This document shows, in pieces, positions 36,882-46,214 of a stretch of DNA of 64,000 nt. A program made the translations under genes and the position numbers. The notes below the pieces were generated by a model. It saw only the letters and a program-made list of their open reading frames with translations, ran no database searches and was not told the origin of the DNA. The stretch covers positions 1 through 64,000 of the forward strand of contig ONCE01000015.1 of the NCBI GenBank assembly GCA_900316245.1, in the 5' to 3' direction. The stretch is from an uncultured Bacteroidales bacterium. GTDB lineage: Bacteria; Bacteroidota; Bacteroidia; Bacteroidales; UBA932. Numbering within the stretch: position 1 is the first letter of the stretch; the number at the start of each line of letters is the position of its first letter.

Positions 36882-37755
36882 ATCTCTTCAATAGGACATC
36901 ATAGGCATCAATGCGGCGGTCCCTCAGGAAAGGCCAGCCGCGGCGGACGTACTCGCACTGTTCCATATCGATTTCAACGACGTGGACGCCTTCTTCGGCC
37001 TTATCAAACTCGGTCAGGAGTTCGCCCTGGGCGCCGGTGACGAAGGAATGGCCCCAGAAATCGATGCCGGTGGAGTGACCGGTAGGATCCGGCTCCACGC
37101 CCGTACGGTTGACCGTGATGACGGGCAGGCCGTTGGCCACGCTGTGTCCGCGCTGGACCAGCTGCCAGGCCTGGCGCTGCTGGGCCTGCTCCCAATCCGG
37201 GTCCGTGGGGACGCCGCCTATGGCCGTGGGATAGATGAGCATCTCGGCTCCGGCCAGGGCCATGGCGCGGGCGGCCTCGGGATACCACTGGTCCCAGCAG
37301 ACCAGCACACCCAGGGTGCCCAGAGAGGTCTTGATGGGCTTGAAGCCCAGGTCTCCCGGCGTGAAATAGAACTTCTCGTAGAAGAGAGGGTCGTCCGGGA
37401 TGTGCATCTTGCGGTACTTGCCGGCAATGGAGCCGTCCGTATCCAGCACCACGGCGGTGTTGTGATAGATGCCGGCCGTGCGGCGCTCAAAGAGGGAAAG
37501 CACCAGGACTATGCCCAGTTCCTTGGCCAGGGCTCCGAACGTCTCGGTGGACGGGCCGGGGATGGGTTCTGCCAAATCGCAGAGTTTGGCGTTCTCTTCC
37601 TGACAGAAATACAGACTGTTGTGCAGTTCCTGCAGCACAACCAGCTGCGCACCCTTGGTGGCAGCTTCCCGGATATAGCCTTGCAGGCTGGCGATGTTTT
37701 GGGGAATGTCTGCGGTGCAGTGCTGCTGCACCAGTCCTACTTTGATTTTCCGCAT
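36871..37755 (-). CDS. aguB: N-carbamoylputrescine amidase
   Basis: AguB hydrolyses N-carbamoylputrescine to putrescine, CO2 and ammonia. The 294-residue nitrilase-family enzyme shows the Glu-Lys-Cys triad: E in LVVLQELHNSLYF (about 43), K in GKYRKMHIPDDP (about 115) and C in GVLVCWDQWYPEAAR (about 152). Its start overlaps the stop of the HAD gene by one base (TAATG), and its end overlaps aguA, so the three are one transcript starting at the HAD gene. Confidence 0.95.
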   Translation of the reverse strand: MRKIKVGLVQQHCTADIPQNIASLQGYIREAATKGAQLVVLQELHNSLYFCQEENAKLCDLAEPIPGPSTETFGALAKELGIVLVLSLFERRTAGIYHNTAVVLDTDGSIAGKYRKMHIPDDPLFYEKFYFTPGDLGFKPIKTSLGTLGVLVCWDQWYPEAARAMALAGAEMLIYPTAIGGVPTDPDWEQAQQRQAWQLVQRGHSVANGLPVITVNRTGVEPDPTGHSTGIDFWGHSFVTGAQGELLTEFDKAEEGVHVVEIDMEQCEYVRRGWPFLRDRRIDAYDVLLKRYGK

Positions 37756-38594
37756 TATTTGTACCTTGATAATTGACGTAGTTCGTTATCGGCCTTGATC
37801 TTGTCTATGATGGCGCACACCAGCCGGAAAGTGCGGCTTTCCTTGGTATATTCCGCCGGCGTGATAAAGTTCACGCGGCCCTGGCGGAGGAGCTTGCGGG
37901 CCACCTCCTTCTTTTTGGGCCGATTGGGATCGAACACCGCAATGGCATTGCCGCCAAACATAGTTACCAGCTTCATCGACGGGATATCGGTTTCTCCGTC
38001 TCCGAAGTAGATCATATTGGTAAAAGGCAGACGCTTCTCATCGTCGGACAGGGACTCGTTCACCTTATGGGCATCGCGGGAAGAGAAGATGCCCTTCTGG
38101 ATCTTGAAGAGGTACTGGGTCTTGGCGGTGTAGTCCACGGCAATGCCGGGCCACTCAGCCTCCCCGTTCTCATCATAGATATAGCTTCCGGCAAACACGT
38201 GCTTGAACTCTCCGGCTATGGGAGAGCCCTCGATGATTTCCGTAAGCCCGGAGGAGTTGATGTAGTGCTCCACCACCACTCCGTGCTCCCGGCCATAGTC
38301 GTTAACGTTCTTGAACCATTCCTGCACGCCTTCGTAAAGTTTGATGCCGGAACCGAACGAACGGAACCGCTCACGGGTGAGCTTGATGCCCTTCTTCTTG
38401 GCTTCGTCGTACATCATCTTCATATAGGCCAGAATGTCGGAGGCGTCCTGTCCAATGGCTATGTTGTTGCTCTTGGTCCAGAACTCTTCCGGCGTCTGCC
38501 CTACTGCCTGGATGAAACCAAACTCCTGCATATTGCCGGGAGAGAGGGTTCCGTCAAAGTCATAGATGAGTCCTATGATAGGTTTTCGTCTCAT
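37755..38594 (-). CDS. HAD-superfamily phosphatase, first gene of the agu operon
   Basis: A 279-residue haloacid-dehalogenase-like hydrolase. Motif I IYDFDGTLSPGN (about 9-20) has both catalytic aspartates, a helical cap follows, then YFGDGETDIPSMKL (motif IV) near 200 and a substrate-binding SNNIAIGQD region. It has no assigned substrate; its place at the head of aguBA hints at a linked dephosphorylation but this is inference. The ATG at 38594 lies six bases from a perfect -7 box, giving a near-leaderless message. Confidence 0.82.
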   Translation of the reverse strand: MRRKPIIGLIYDFDGTLSPGNMQEFGFIQAVGQTPEEFWTKSNNIAIGQDASDILAYMKMMYDEAKKKGIKLTRERFRSFGSGIKLYEGVQEWFKNVNDYGREHGVVVEHYINSSGLTEIIEGSPIAGEFKHVFAGSYIYDENGEAEWPGIAVDYTAKTQYLFKIQKGIFSSRDAHKVNESLSDDEKRLPFTNMIYFGDGETDIPSMKLVTMFGGNAIAVFDPNRPKKKEVARKLLRQGRVNFITPAEYTKESRTFRLVCAIIDKIKADNELRQLSRYK

Positions 38595-38600
38595 AATCTG

Positions 38601-38608
38601 CAAAGATA
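38601..38608 (-). promoter_or_regulatory. -7 element six bases from the HAD/agu start
   Basis: TATCTTTG on the minus strand matches TAnnTTTG; only six bases separate it from the ATG at 38594, so the transcript should start at or beside the start codon. Confidence 0.6.
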
Positions 38609-38636
38609 AGAAAAAGAGGGCAAAGTCCCTATTGAG

Positions 38637-39746
38637 CTAGCGCGAGACCGTACAGTTTTCAACAGTTACCTTCTGGAAGCCCAGGTCGTTCCAACAGACC
38701 AGGGGAGAGAGGGTTCCGGTTAGACCGGTGGCCACAATGTCCTTCATCGTAAGGTCTTCGGCCACCGATCCTTCTCTTACGGAGGTGGCAACCGGCGACG
38801 ACAGGCCAAACATATTGAGGTCGTGCAGGTAGATGCCGCGGGCCGTTCCTTCGGCCTTGCCCCAGGCACCTGGTTCCAGTTCAATGCCAAAGAGCATATT
38901 GCTGCGGCGGGCTTCTCCGCTGGTGCGGTGCGGGTACACGCCCGGGCCGTGGAACACGCTGCTGCGGACCTCCAGGTCCTCGGACGGCATAATCATCCGG
39001 ATGCCGTTGCAGGAGGAGTTGATGTCGCAGCCCTCGATGAGCATATGGTTCCAGTAACCGCCGGCTATGCAGTCGTCTCCGGTTTGGAACTTACAGCGGC
39101 GGATGACGCCGTTGTTGCAGCCGCGGATGTGGATGCCGTCCCAGCCTTCCGTGATGAACAAATCTTCAAAGACGGGATTCTCCAGCGCATAGCCCAGGAA
39201 AGCGTAGTTGGCCGCCCGGGTTACGTGGATGCCGCTCATAAGGAAGTTCTGGGCTTCGGCCACAATGATGGTGTGCGGTCCGCGCATATTTTCTTCTCCC
39301 CGCTCGTCAAACACGTGCACGCCGTCAATGGTGCCTTCCCCGGTGATGGAGGCGTTCTTCACGCCGGCCCCGATGAGGAAAGCCTTCATCCACTGGCGGT
39401 CGTTCACGCAGTTGGAATTGGCCGTTCCGTTGCCGCTGTCAAAGCGGGTTAGGTCGTTCTCCGGGATATACGGCTCATAGGCGTCCGGGTCTTCCACCCC
39501 CTGCAGCCGGGCTCCCTGGGCCAGGTGCAGATCCACGTTGTCGTGAAGATAGAGGGTGGCCGAAAGGAAAGTTCCCTCCGGAATGAGCACCTGTCCTCCG
39601 CCGGCCTGGGCGCACTGGTCCAGGGCCTGCTGGATGGCCTCCGTGCAGACGGCGCCGGGCTGGGCGCCGAAGTCGGTGATGGGAAAGACTTGGGGTTGGG
39701 AAGTGCAGGCTACGGCCAGCAGCAGGATGGGAAGGATGCGTTTCAT
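38637..39746 (-). CDS. Beta-helix lipoprotein, GH28-like
   Basis: A 369-residue secreted protein with a lipoprotein signal (MKRILPILLLAVAC) and a right-handed parallel beta-helix. It begins with the FPITDFGAQPG...EAIQQALDQCAQAGGGQVLIPEG layout of polygalacturonases. The DGIHI and TGDDCIAGG stretches (about 203-226) keep the double aspartate of GH28, but the GHGxSxGS and RIK motifs are not seen, so activity is uncertain. It overlaps the hutI stop by four bases and is thus coupled to the histidine-degradation operon, an odd partner. Confidence 0.8.
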   Translation of the reverse strand: MKRILPILLLAVACTSQPQVFPITDFGAQPGAVCTEAIQQALDQCAQAGGGQVLIPEGTFLSATLYLHDNVDLHLAQGARLQGVEDPDAYEPYIPENDLTRFDSGNGTANSNCVNDRQWMKAFLIGAGVKNASITGEGTIDGVHVFDERGEENMRGPHTIIVAEAQNFLMSGIHVTRAANYAFLGYALENPVFEDLFITEGWDGIHIRGCNNGVIRRCKFQTGDDCIAGGYWNHMLIEGCDINSSCNGIRMIMPSEDLEVRSSVFHGPGVYPHRTSGEARRSNMLFGIELEPGAWGKAEGTARGIYLHDLNMFGLSSPVATSVREGSVAEDLTMKDIVATGLTGTLSPLVCWNDLGFQKVTVENCTVSR

Positions 39747-40963
39747 AGGATAACTTGACGGATGAAAGGAGTCTGGTATTGGTAGGCCAGTTTGGTAAGG
39801 TCCCAGCCGGGCTGGGTAAGGATGAGGGCGGCCTTCTTGCCGCGGGTGATGGAGCCGTATTCGGAACTTACGCCCATAGCATAAGCGCTGTTGAGGGTAA
39901 CGGCATTGAAGGCCTCGATGGGCGTGAGGCGCATCTTGATGCAGCCCAGGGCCATCACAAAGCGCATATCGCCGGAAGGCGATGAGCCGGGGTTGTAGTC
40001 GCTGGCCAGGGCTACGCCCAGACCGGCCTTCAGGAATTCCTTGGCCTGGCCGTAGGGGAGCCCCAGGAAGAAGGAAGAACCCGGCAGCATCGTGGGCATG
40101 GTCCAGGTATCTTCCAGGGCAAAAATCTCCGCATTCGTGGTGCGCTCCAGATGGTCTACGGAGAGCGCCTTGTGCCTTACGCCCACCTGCACGCCGCCGC
40201 TCACGGCCAGTTCGTTGGCGTGAATCTTGGGGGTAAGGAGGTGCTCCGCCGCCGTGAGGATGCGGTCCGTATCCTCTACGGTAAAAAAGCCTTCGTCGCA
40301 GAAGACGTCTATGAAGTCTGCGTATTCAGCCGCCTCCGGAATCATATCGATCACTTCCTGGACATAGGCCTCGTGGGTGAAACCTCGCCCCACGGCGTGG
40401 GCCCCCAGGAAGGTGCTCTTGACCTTGGCGGGAACGGTTTCCCCGATGCGGCGGATCACGCGCAGCATCTTGAGTTCATCGGCCTTGTTGAGGCCGTAGC
40501 CGCTCTTGATTTCCATAGCCACGGTGCCTTTGTCCATCATCTCTTTCACGCGAACCAGGGACTGCTCCAGCAGGTCTTCCTCGGAGGTGCGGTGCAGGAG
40601 GTCGGCCGAATTCAGGATGCCGCCGCCCCGGGCTGCGATTTCTTCGTACGAGAGGCCGTTGATCTTGTCCAGGAACTCGCCGTCCCGGCTGCCGGCATAC
40701 ACCACGTGCGTATGGCTGTCGCAGAATCCCGGCATGACCATACCGCCGTGGGCGTCGATGGATTCCCGGTCGGAGCCGGGAATGACGAAACCGTCATGGC
40801 CGACCTGATCGGCCATCTCTCCGTAGTCAACGATGCGGCCGTCTTCTATGGCCAGCCAGGCGTTCTCCAGGAGGCCGGTGGACCCCTGGGCAGCGCCTTC
40901 TACGCGCAGCACGCCCTCCGGCTGGATGCCGGCCAGCAGACCTATATTATAGATAAGTTTCAT
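39743..40963 (-). CDS. hutI: Imidazolonepropionase
   Basis: HutI opens imidazolonepropionate to formiminoglutamate, the third step of histidine breakdown. The 406-residue amidohydrolase has GFCDSHTHVVYAG (zinc HxH, about 80-92), KSGYGLNKADELKML, FLGAHAVGRG and the late LASDYNPGSSPSGDM. Residues 60-68 (VIPGSDRES) are encoded by a REP-like palindrome inserted in frame just before the zinc motif. I use the ATG at 40963, which overlaps the hutH end by 17 bases. Confidence 0.94.
   Translation of the reverse strand: MKLIYNIGLLAGIQPEGVLRVEGAAQGSTGLLENAWLAIEDGRIVDYGEMADQVGHDGFVIPGSDRESIDAHGGMVMPGFCDSHTHVVYAGSRDGEFLDKINGLSYEEIAARGGGILNSADLLHRTSEEDLLEQSLVRVKEMMDKGTVAMEIKSGYGLNKADELKMLRVIRRIGETVPAKVKSTFLGAHAVGRGFTHEAYVQEVIDMIPEAAEYADFIDVFCDEGFFTVEDTDRILTAAEHLLTPKIHANELAVSGGVQVGVRHKALSVDHLERTTNAEIFALEDTWTMPTMLPGSSFFLGLPYGQAKEFLKAGLGVALASDYNPGSSPSGDMRFVMALGCIKMRLTPIEAFNAVTLNSAYAMGVSSEYGSITRGKKAALILTQPGWDLTKLAYQYQTPFIRQVIL
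40761..40786. repeat. REP-like palindrome inside the hutI coding sequence
   Basis: GATTCCCGGTCGGAGCCGGGAATGAC matches the intergenic palindromes at 6032, 6616 and 9202 in layout. On the coding strand it reads V-I-P-G-S-D-R-E-S in frame, residues 60-68 of HutI. Confidence 0.8.
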
Positions 40964-42431
40964 TCCGGATGAATTCCACGGATTGGGCAATGAGGGGACT
41001 CATATAAGTGTCGGTGACCACGAAGGGCACCGTCTTGCGATAGTCGGCGAAGATGCGCTCCAGGATGGGGGAGGACTTGGCCGGACGGCGGAACTCCAGG
41101 GCCTGGGCGGCGTTGAAGAGTTCGATGGCCAGCACCGTCTCCACATTGTCCACCACGCGCACCAGTTTGGTGGCGCTGTTGGAGCCCATCGAAACGTGGT
41201 CTTCCTGTCCCTGGGAAGAGGGGATGGAATCGCAGGAAGCGGGCCAGCACAGCCCCTTGTTCTGGGACACGATGCTGGCGGCCGTGTACTGCGGAATCAT
41301 AAATCCGCTGTTGAGGCCGGGCTCGGTGACCAGGTATTTGGGCAGGCCGCGGAGGCCGTGGATGAGCTGATAGGTGCGCCGCTCGGAGATGCTGGCCAGT
41401 TCGCTCATCGCAATGGCCAGGGAGTCCATAGGAATGGCGATGGGCTCTCCGTGGAAGTTGCCGGCGCTGATGACCATATCCTCGTCCGGGAAGATATTGG
41501 GGTTGTCCGTGGCGGAGTTGATCTCGTTCTCAATCACGGACTTGACATACATAATATTGTCCTTCACGGCCCCGTGCACCTGCGGGATGCAGCGGAAACT
41601 GTACGGATCCTGAACGTGCTCCTTAGCGCGGTTAATGAGTTCGCTGCCCTCCAGGACCTCCATAAACTTCTGCCCGGTAAGGATTTGTCCTGTATGGGGC
41701 CGAAGCTGATGGGTCAGGGGCAGGAAAGGCTCGATGCGGCCGTCGTAGGCATCCAGGGACATAGCGCCAATGAGGTCTGCCCAGCGGCTCAGGCGCATAC
41801 TCTTGAGGATGCTCCAGATGGCGTGGGCGCTCATAAACTGCGTACCGTTCAGAAGGGCCAGGCCTTCCTTGCTCTGCAGGGTGATGGGCTCCCAGCCTTT
41901 CTCCTTCCAGACATCGGCCGCCTGGCGTATTTCCCCTTTATAGAGGACTTCTCCCAGGCCGATGAGCGGCAGGCTCAGATGGGCCAGCGGAGCCAGGTCT
42001 CCGGAGGCCCCCAGGGAGCCCTGCTGGTACACCACGGGCAGGATGTCTTCGTTGAACATATCCACCAGGCGCTGCACGGTAATGAGCTGCACGCCGGAAT
42101 GACCGTAGGAAAGGTTCTGCACCTTCAGGAGCAGCATCAGTTTCACAATGGCCGGGCGCACCTTCTCACCGGTGCCGCAGGCGTGGGACACCACCAGGTT
42201 GTGCTGCAGTTTGCTCAGGTCTTCCTTGGGAATGGTTACGTTATACAGGGAGCCGAACCCCGTGGTAATGCCGTAGATGGGGCGGTCCAGGTCTTCCATT
42301 TTGCGGTCCAGGTAAGCGCGGCATTTGACAATGGCGTCTACGGCTTCCTGCGACAGGGTTAGTTTTTCGTGGTTGTCAATGATTTCTTTCACTCTCTCCA
42401 GGGAGAGATGGGCGTGGGATATGGAATGCAT
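40947..42431 (-). CDS. hutH: Histidine ammonia-lyase
   Basis: HutH removes ammonia from histidine to give urocanate. The 494-residue protein has the self-forming MIO cofactor triad A142-S143-G144 in GSLGASGDLAPLAHLSLPL in outline, YGITTGFGSLYN near 53-64, and QEDHVSMGSNSATKL. Its start overlaps the hutU stop by one base (TAATG). Position second from last in a complete pathway operon leaves no doubt about its role. Confidence 0.97.
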   Translation of the reverse strand: MHSISHAHLSLERVKEIIDNHEKLTLSQEAVDAIVKCRAYLDRKMEDLDRPIYGITTGFGSLYNVTIPKEDLSKLQHNLVVSHACGTGEKVRPAIVKLMLLLKVQNLSYGHSGVQLITVQRLVDMFNEDILPVVYQQGSLGASGDLAPLAHLSLPLIGLGEVLYKGEIRQAADVWKEKGWEPITLQSKEGLALLNGTQFMSAHAIWSILKSMRLSRWADLIGAMSLDAYDGRIEPFLPLTHQLRPHTGQILTGQKFMEVLEGSELINRAKEHVQDPYSFRCIPQVHGAVKDNIMYVKSVIENEINSATDNPNIFPDEDMVISAGNFHGEPIAIPMDSLAIAMSELASISERRTYQLIHGLRGLPKYLVTEPGLNSGFMIPQYTAASIVSQNKGLCWPASCDSIPSSQGQEDHVSMGSNSATKLVRVVDNVETVLAIELFNAAQALEFRRPAKSSPILERIFADYRKTVPFVVTDTYMSPLIAQSVEFIRNETYL

Positions 42432-44422
42432 TAGATTAAGCTTTTTCGGATTAATTCTTCATCGGCCTCGTTCGGGAGGGTGACCTTGAGGTTGGGGGTG
42501 CGGGCCATTTCGCGTTCTATGGCAAAACGGGCGGCCTGGTTGCGGGCCCAGGAGCGGCGGGCTATGCCGTTGTTCACGTCCCAGAACAACATCTCGCGGA
42601 TGTGGCGGGCGCTGTCCTCGGAACCGTCAATGACCATCCCAAAGCCGCCGTTGATTACCTCGCCCCAGCCCACGCCGCCGCCGTTGTGGATGCTCACCCA
42701 CGTGGCGCCGCGGAAACCGTCTCCAATCACGTTCTGGACGGCCATATCGGCCGTAAAGCGGCTGCCGTCGTAGATGTTGGAGGTTTCGCGGAAGGGGGAG
42801 TCGGTTCCGGAGACGTCGTGGTGGTCTCGGCCCAGTACCACCGGGCCTTCCAGTTCACCTTTGCGGATGGCCTCGTTGAAGGCCAGGGCAATCTTGGTGC
42901 GGCCCTCGCAGTCTGCGTACAGGATGCGGGCCTGGGAGCCTACCACCAGGTTGTTGCGGCCGGCTTCCCGGATCCAGTGGATGTTGTCCCGCATCTGGCC
43001 GGCAATCTCCTCGGGGGAATTGGCAGCCATCTCAGAAAGAACTTTGATGGCCAGTTCGTCGGTCTTCTGCAAATCGGAAGGCTTTTCGCTCATACACACC
43101 CAACGGAACGGGCCGAAGCCATAGTCAAAGTACAGGGGACCCATAATGTCCTGCACGTAGGAAGGATAGCGGAAGGTGCCGTCGGCCTTCAGTACATCGG
43201 CCCCGGCGCGGGAACTTTCCAGGAGGAAGGCGTTGCCGTAGTCGAAGAAATACATCCCCTCGGCGGAGAGCTTGTTGATGGCGGCCACCTGCCGGCGGAG
43301 GGACTCCTGCACGGCGGCGCGGAAGGCCTCGGGGTCTCCGGCCATCATTTCCTTGGACTGCTCCAGGGTATAGCCCACGGGGTAGTAACCGCCCGCCCAA
43401 GGGTTGTGGAGCGAGGTCTGGTCACTGCCCAGGTCCACGTGGATGTGGTCGGAAGCCAGGCGTTCCCACAGGTCCACCACATTGCCCACATAGGCCAGCG
43501 ACACCACTTCCTTGGAGGCCACGGCCTTCTGGATGCGGGGAATTAGTTCGTCCAGACTGGTGTGGAGTTCGTCCACCCAGCCCTGCTCATACCGCTTCTG
43601 CGCGGCCTTGGGATTAATCTCGGCCGTGACGCTCACCACACCGGCAATGTTACCGGCCTTGGGCTGCGCCCCGGACATACCGCCCAGACCCGCCGTTACA
43701 AAGAGCTTCCCGGCCGGGCTGCCGCCCTGTTTGCGGGCGGCGTTCATCACCGTAATGGTGGTGCCGTGCACAATGCCCTGCGGGCCAATGTACATATAGG
43801 AACCGGCCGTCATCTGGCCGTATTGCGAGACGCCCAGGGCGTTGAAACGCTCCCAGTCGTCGGGCTTTGAGTAGTTGGGAATGACCATCCCGTTGGTCAC
43901 AATCACGCGCGGGGCGTCCTTGTGGCTGGGAAAGAGACCCAGCGGATGGCCGGAGTACATCACCAGTGTCTGCTCGTCGGTCATCGTGGCCAGGTACTGC
44001 ATCACCAGCCGGTACTGGGCCCAGTTCTGGAAGATGGCCCCGTTGCCGCCGTAGATGATGAGCTCGTGCGGATGCTGGGCCACGCGGGGATCCAGGTTGT
44101 TCTGGATCATAGCCATAATGGCCGCCGCCTGCCGGGAGCGCGCTGGATACTCGTCTATCGGCCGGGCATACATCTTATAAGAGGGCCGATACCGGTACAT
44201 ATAGATGCGCCCGTACGTCTTGAGTTCCGCCGCAAATTCCGGCGCCAGGGCCTGGTGCAGCTCTTTGGGGAAGTACCGCAGGGCGTTCTTGAGGGCCAGC
44301 ACCTTCTCTTCCGGCTTCAGGATATCCTTCCGCCTGGGCGCGTGGTTGATCTCTGTATCATAAGGCTGGGCCTCCGGCAACTGAGCCGGAATGCCTTGTA
44401 ATATCTCTTCCTGGAAGGTCAT
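42431..44422 (-). CDS. hutU: Urocanate hydratase
   Basis: HutU adds water to urocanate using tightly bound NAD+. The 663-residue protein is longer than the common 555-residue form, matching the longer urocanase class found in Bacteroidota. Signatures include YGGNGAIFQNWAQYRL, TAGSYMYIGPQGIVHGT, VTAGLGGMSGAQPKAG and the QARILYADCEGR / LGRDHHDVSGTDSPFRE active-site region. It is linked by ATGA to ftcD upstream and by TAATG to hutH downstream. Confidence 0.96.
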   Translation of the reverse strand: MTFQEEILQGIPAQLPEAQPYDTEINHAPRRKDILKPEEKVLALKNALRYFPKELHQALAPEFAAELKTYGRIYMYRYRPSYKMYARPIDEYPARSRQAAAIMAMIQNNLDPRVAQHPHELIIYGGNGAIFQNWAQYRLVMQYLATMTDEQTLVMYSGHPLGLFPSHKDAPRVIVTNGMVIPNYSKPDDWERFNALGVSQYGQMTAGSYMYIGPQGIVHGTTITVMNAARKQGGSPAGKLFVTAGLGGMSGAQPKAGNIAGVVSVTAEINPKAAQKRYEQGWVDELHTSLDELIPRIQKAVASKEVVSLAYVGNVVDLWERLASDHIHVDLGSDQTSLHNPWAGGYYPVGYTLEQSKEMMAGDPEAFRAAVQESLRRQVAAINKLSAEGMYFFDYGNAFLLESSRAGADVLKADGTFRYPSYVQDIMGPLYFDYGFGPFRWVCMSEKPSDLQKTDELAIKVLSEMAANSPEEIAGQMRDNIHWIREAGRNNLVVGSQARILYADCEGRTKIALAFNEAIRKGELEGPVVLGRDHHDVSGTDSPFRETSNIYDGSRFTADMAVQNVIGDGFRGATWVSIHNGGGVGWGEVINGGFGMVIDGSEDSARHIREMLFWDVNNGIARRSWARNQAARFAIEREMARTPNLKVTLPNEADEELIRKSLI

Positions 44423-46110
44423 AGTTCTATGTGGTTGTTAACGGCTTCTAATACTTGCTTTTCCAGTTCCAGGGCTTCGGAGACTATGGCGTCTGCTCGG
44501 GACAGGAGGGGCTGGGCGGGGGCTTTGTCCGTGAGCCCGGCGCAGTTGATGCGCACGTTGAGGCGGGCGCCCTGGATACCGGCCACGGCGGCGAGGGCGG
44601 CTACGCCGGCATCGGAGGCCGATGCAGGATTGCCCTTCTGCGCCATCTCCAGGGCCAGCGGCAGGGCCTTGAGGGCGGCCTCCATCGTGCGGAGCGGAAC
44701 CTGGGCGGCGTATAAAGTGGCCTCTTCCAGCGCTGCGGCGCGGGCGGCCTTCTCCTGCTCCGTGCCCTTGGGCATAGAGAAGCAGTCCATAATGCGGTTG
44801 AAGGCCGCGGTGTCCTCGTCAATGAGGGCCAGCAGTTCGTTCACCAGGTTCTGGCCTTCTTCGGCCACGTCCGAGAACTCCTTCCAGCGGGCGTCCCAGC
44901 CGCGCTTGTGGGCGCTCAGGTTGGCAACCATAGTGGCCAGGGCAGCGCCGAAGGCACCCATACAGGCCGATACGGACCCGCCGCCGGGGGCTGCGCTTTC
45001 GCTGGCTGTCTCGCGGGTGAAGCCTTCCACCGTCATCTGGGCCAGGCCCTTCTTTTCACCTTCTATGAGATATTCGATTACCTTCTCCTTGGGGTTGAAG
45101 GGCTTCAGGTCGTCCAGGGACATAGACCGGACGGCTATCTTCACAATTTCCTCTTCGCTGATGCCCACGGAACGCTGCTGCTTTTCCAGATAGAAGCGGC
45201 CGGCTTCCAGGAGCACGCGGCGGGGCACCAGGCCCACAATCTCGGCCCCGGTGACGCGCAGGCCGCGGGCGGCTGCGGCGCGGGACACTTCTTCGTAGGC
45301 CACGTGCAGGGGAGTGGCATCAATGTCCGTGATGTTCATAGACACCTGGGCAATGCCGTACTCATCTATGTACCAGCCAATGGCCTTGCAGCCCTTCAGG
45401 GTACCGGGAATCCAGATCTGGTTTCCCTGGGCGTCCTTCAGGAGTTTACCGGTGAGGGAGCCTCCTTCCCGGGCTTTTCGGCCCTTTTCGCGGACGTCAA
45501 AGGCCACGGCCATCGCGCGGCGGGTGCTGGTGGTGTTGAGGTTGAAGTTCACGGCCACCAGGAAGCCGCGGGCGCCCACATTGGTGGCGCCGGCCTTCTG
45601 GGCGGTGAGGTCCCAGCTGCCGCCGAAGTCCGGCTTGCGGGCCGGGTCTGCCATCTTTTCCGGCAGGGCTTCGTACTCACCCTCGCGGCACACGGCCAGG
45701 TTCTTGCGCTCCGGCTGGAAGGCGGCGGCCTCGTAGCAGTAGCATGGGATTCCTAACTCTTCCCACAGCCTCTGGGCCAGTTTCCGGGCCAGGGCGGCGC
45801 ATTCTTCCAGCGTGATGCCGGCTACGGGAATGAGCGGCAGTACGTCCGTGGCGCCGCTGCGGGGATGGGCCCCGTGATGCTGGCGCATATCAATGAGTTC
45901 CTGGGCCTTGGCGGCGCCGCGGAAGGCGGCTTCGCACACCGGGCCGGGCTCTCCCACAAAGGTGACCACCGTACGGTTGGTGGCCTCTCCGGGGTCTACG
46001 TCCAGCACCTTGATGCCTTCTACGGTGCTGATGGCGGCCACTATGGCGTCAATAACGCTCCTGTCGCGCCCTTCGCTATAATTGGGTACACATTCGATGA
46101 GTTGTGTCAT
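44419..46110 (-). CDS. ftcD: Fused glutamate formimidoyltransferase / formimidoyl-THF cyclodeaminase
   Basis: A 563-residue bifunctional enzyme that moves the formimino group of formiminoglutamate to tetrahydrofolate and then cyclises it to methenyl-THF. The transferase domain (about 1-300) starts IECVPNYSEGRD and has DVDPGEATNRTVVTFVG and HHGAHPRSGATDVLPLIP. The cyclodeaminase domain (about 345-563) starts FTRETASESAAPGGGSVSA in outline. The fusion is the same arrangement as in animals. First gene of the histidine-degradation operon; a near-consensus TAACTTTA lies about 22 bases upstream. Confidence 0.96.
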   Translation of the reverse strand: MTQLIECVPNYSEGRDRSVIDAIVAAISTVEGIKVLDVDPGEATNRTVVTFVGEPGPVCEAAFRGAAKAQELIDMRQHHGAHPRSGATDVLPLIPVAGITLEECAALARKLAQRLWEELGIPCYCYEAAAFQPERKNLAVCREGEYEALPEKMADPARKPDFGGSWDLTAQKAGATNVGARGFLVAVNFNLNTTSTRRAMAVAFDVREKGRKAREGGSLTGKLLKDAQGNQIWIPGTLKGCKAIGWYIDEYGIAQVSMNITDIDATPLHVAYEEVSRAAAARGLRVTGAEIVGLVPRRVLLEAGRFYLEKQQRSVGISEEEIVKIAVRSMSLDDLKPFNPKEKVIEYLIEGEKKGLAQMTVEGFTRETASESAAPGGGSVSACMGAFGAALATMVANLSAHKRGWDARWKEFSDVAEEGQNLVNELLALIDEDTAAFNRIMDCFSMPKGTEQEKAARAAALEEATLYAAQVPLRTMEAALKALPLALEMAQKGNPASASDAGVAALAAVAGIQGARLNVRINCAGLTDKAPAQPLLSRADAIVSEALELEKQVLEAVNNHIEL

Positions 46111-46214
46111 TGGATTGTAGTTTTAATGTGACCTTAAAGTTAGCAATTCTTGTTGATGAAAAGAAGATTTTGTCCAATTTCTTGCTAAATTAGCGGCTGA
46201 AAAAACGAACCTCT

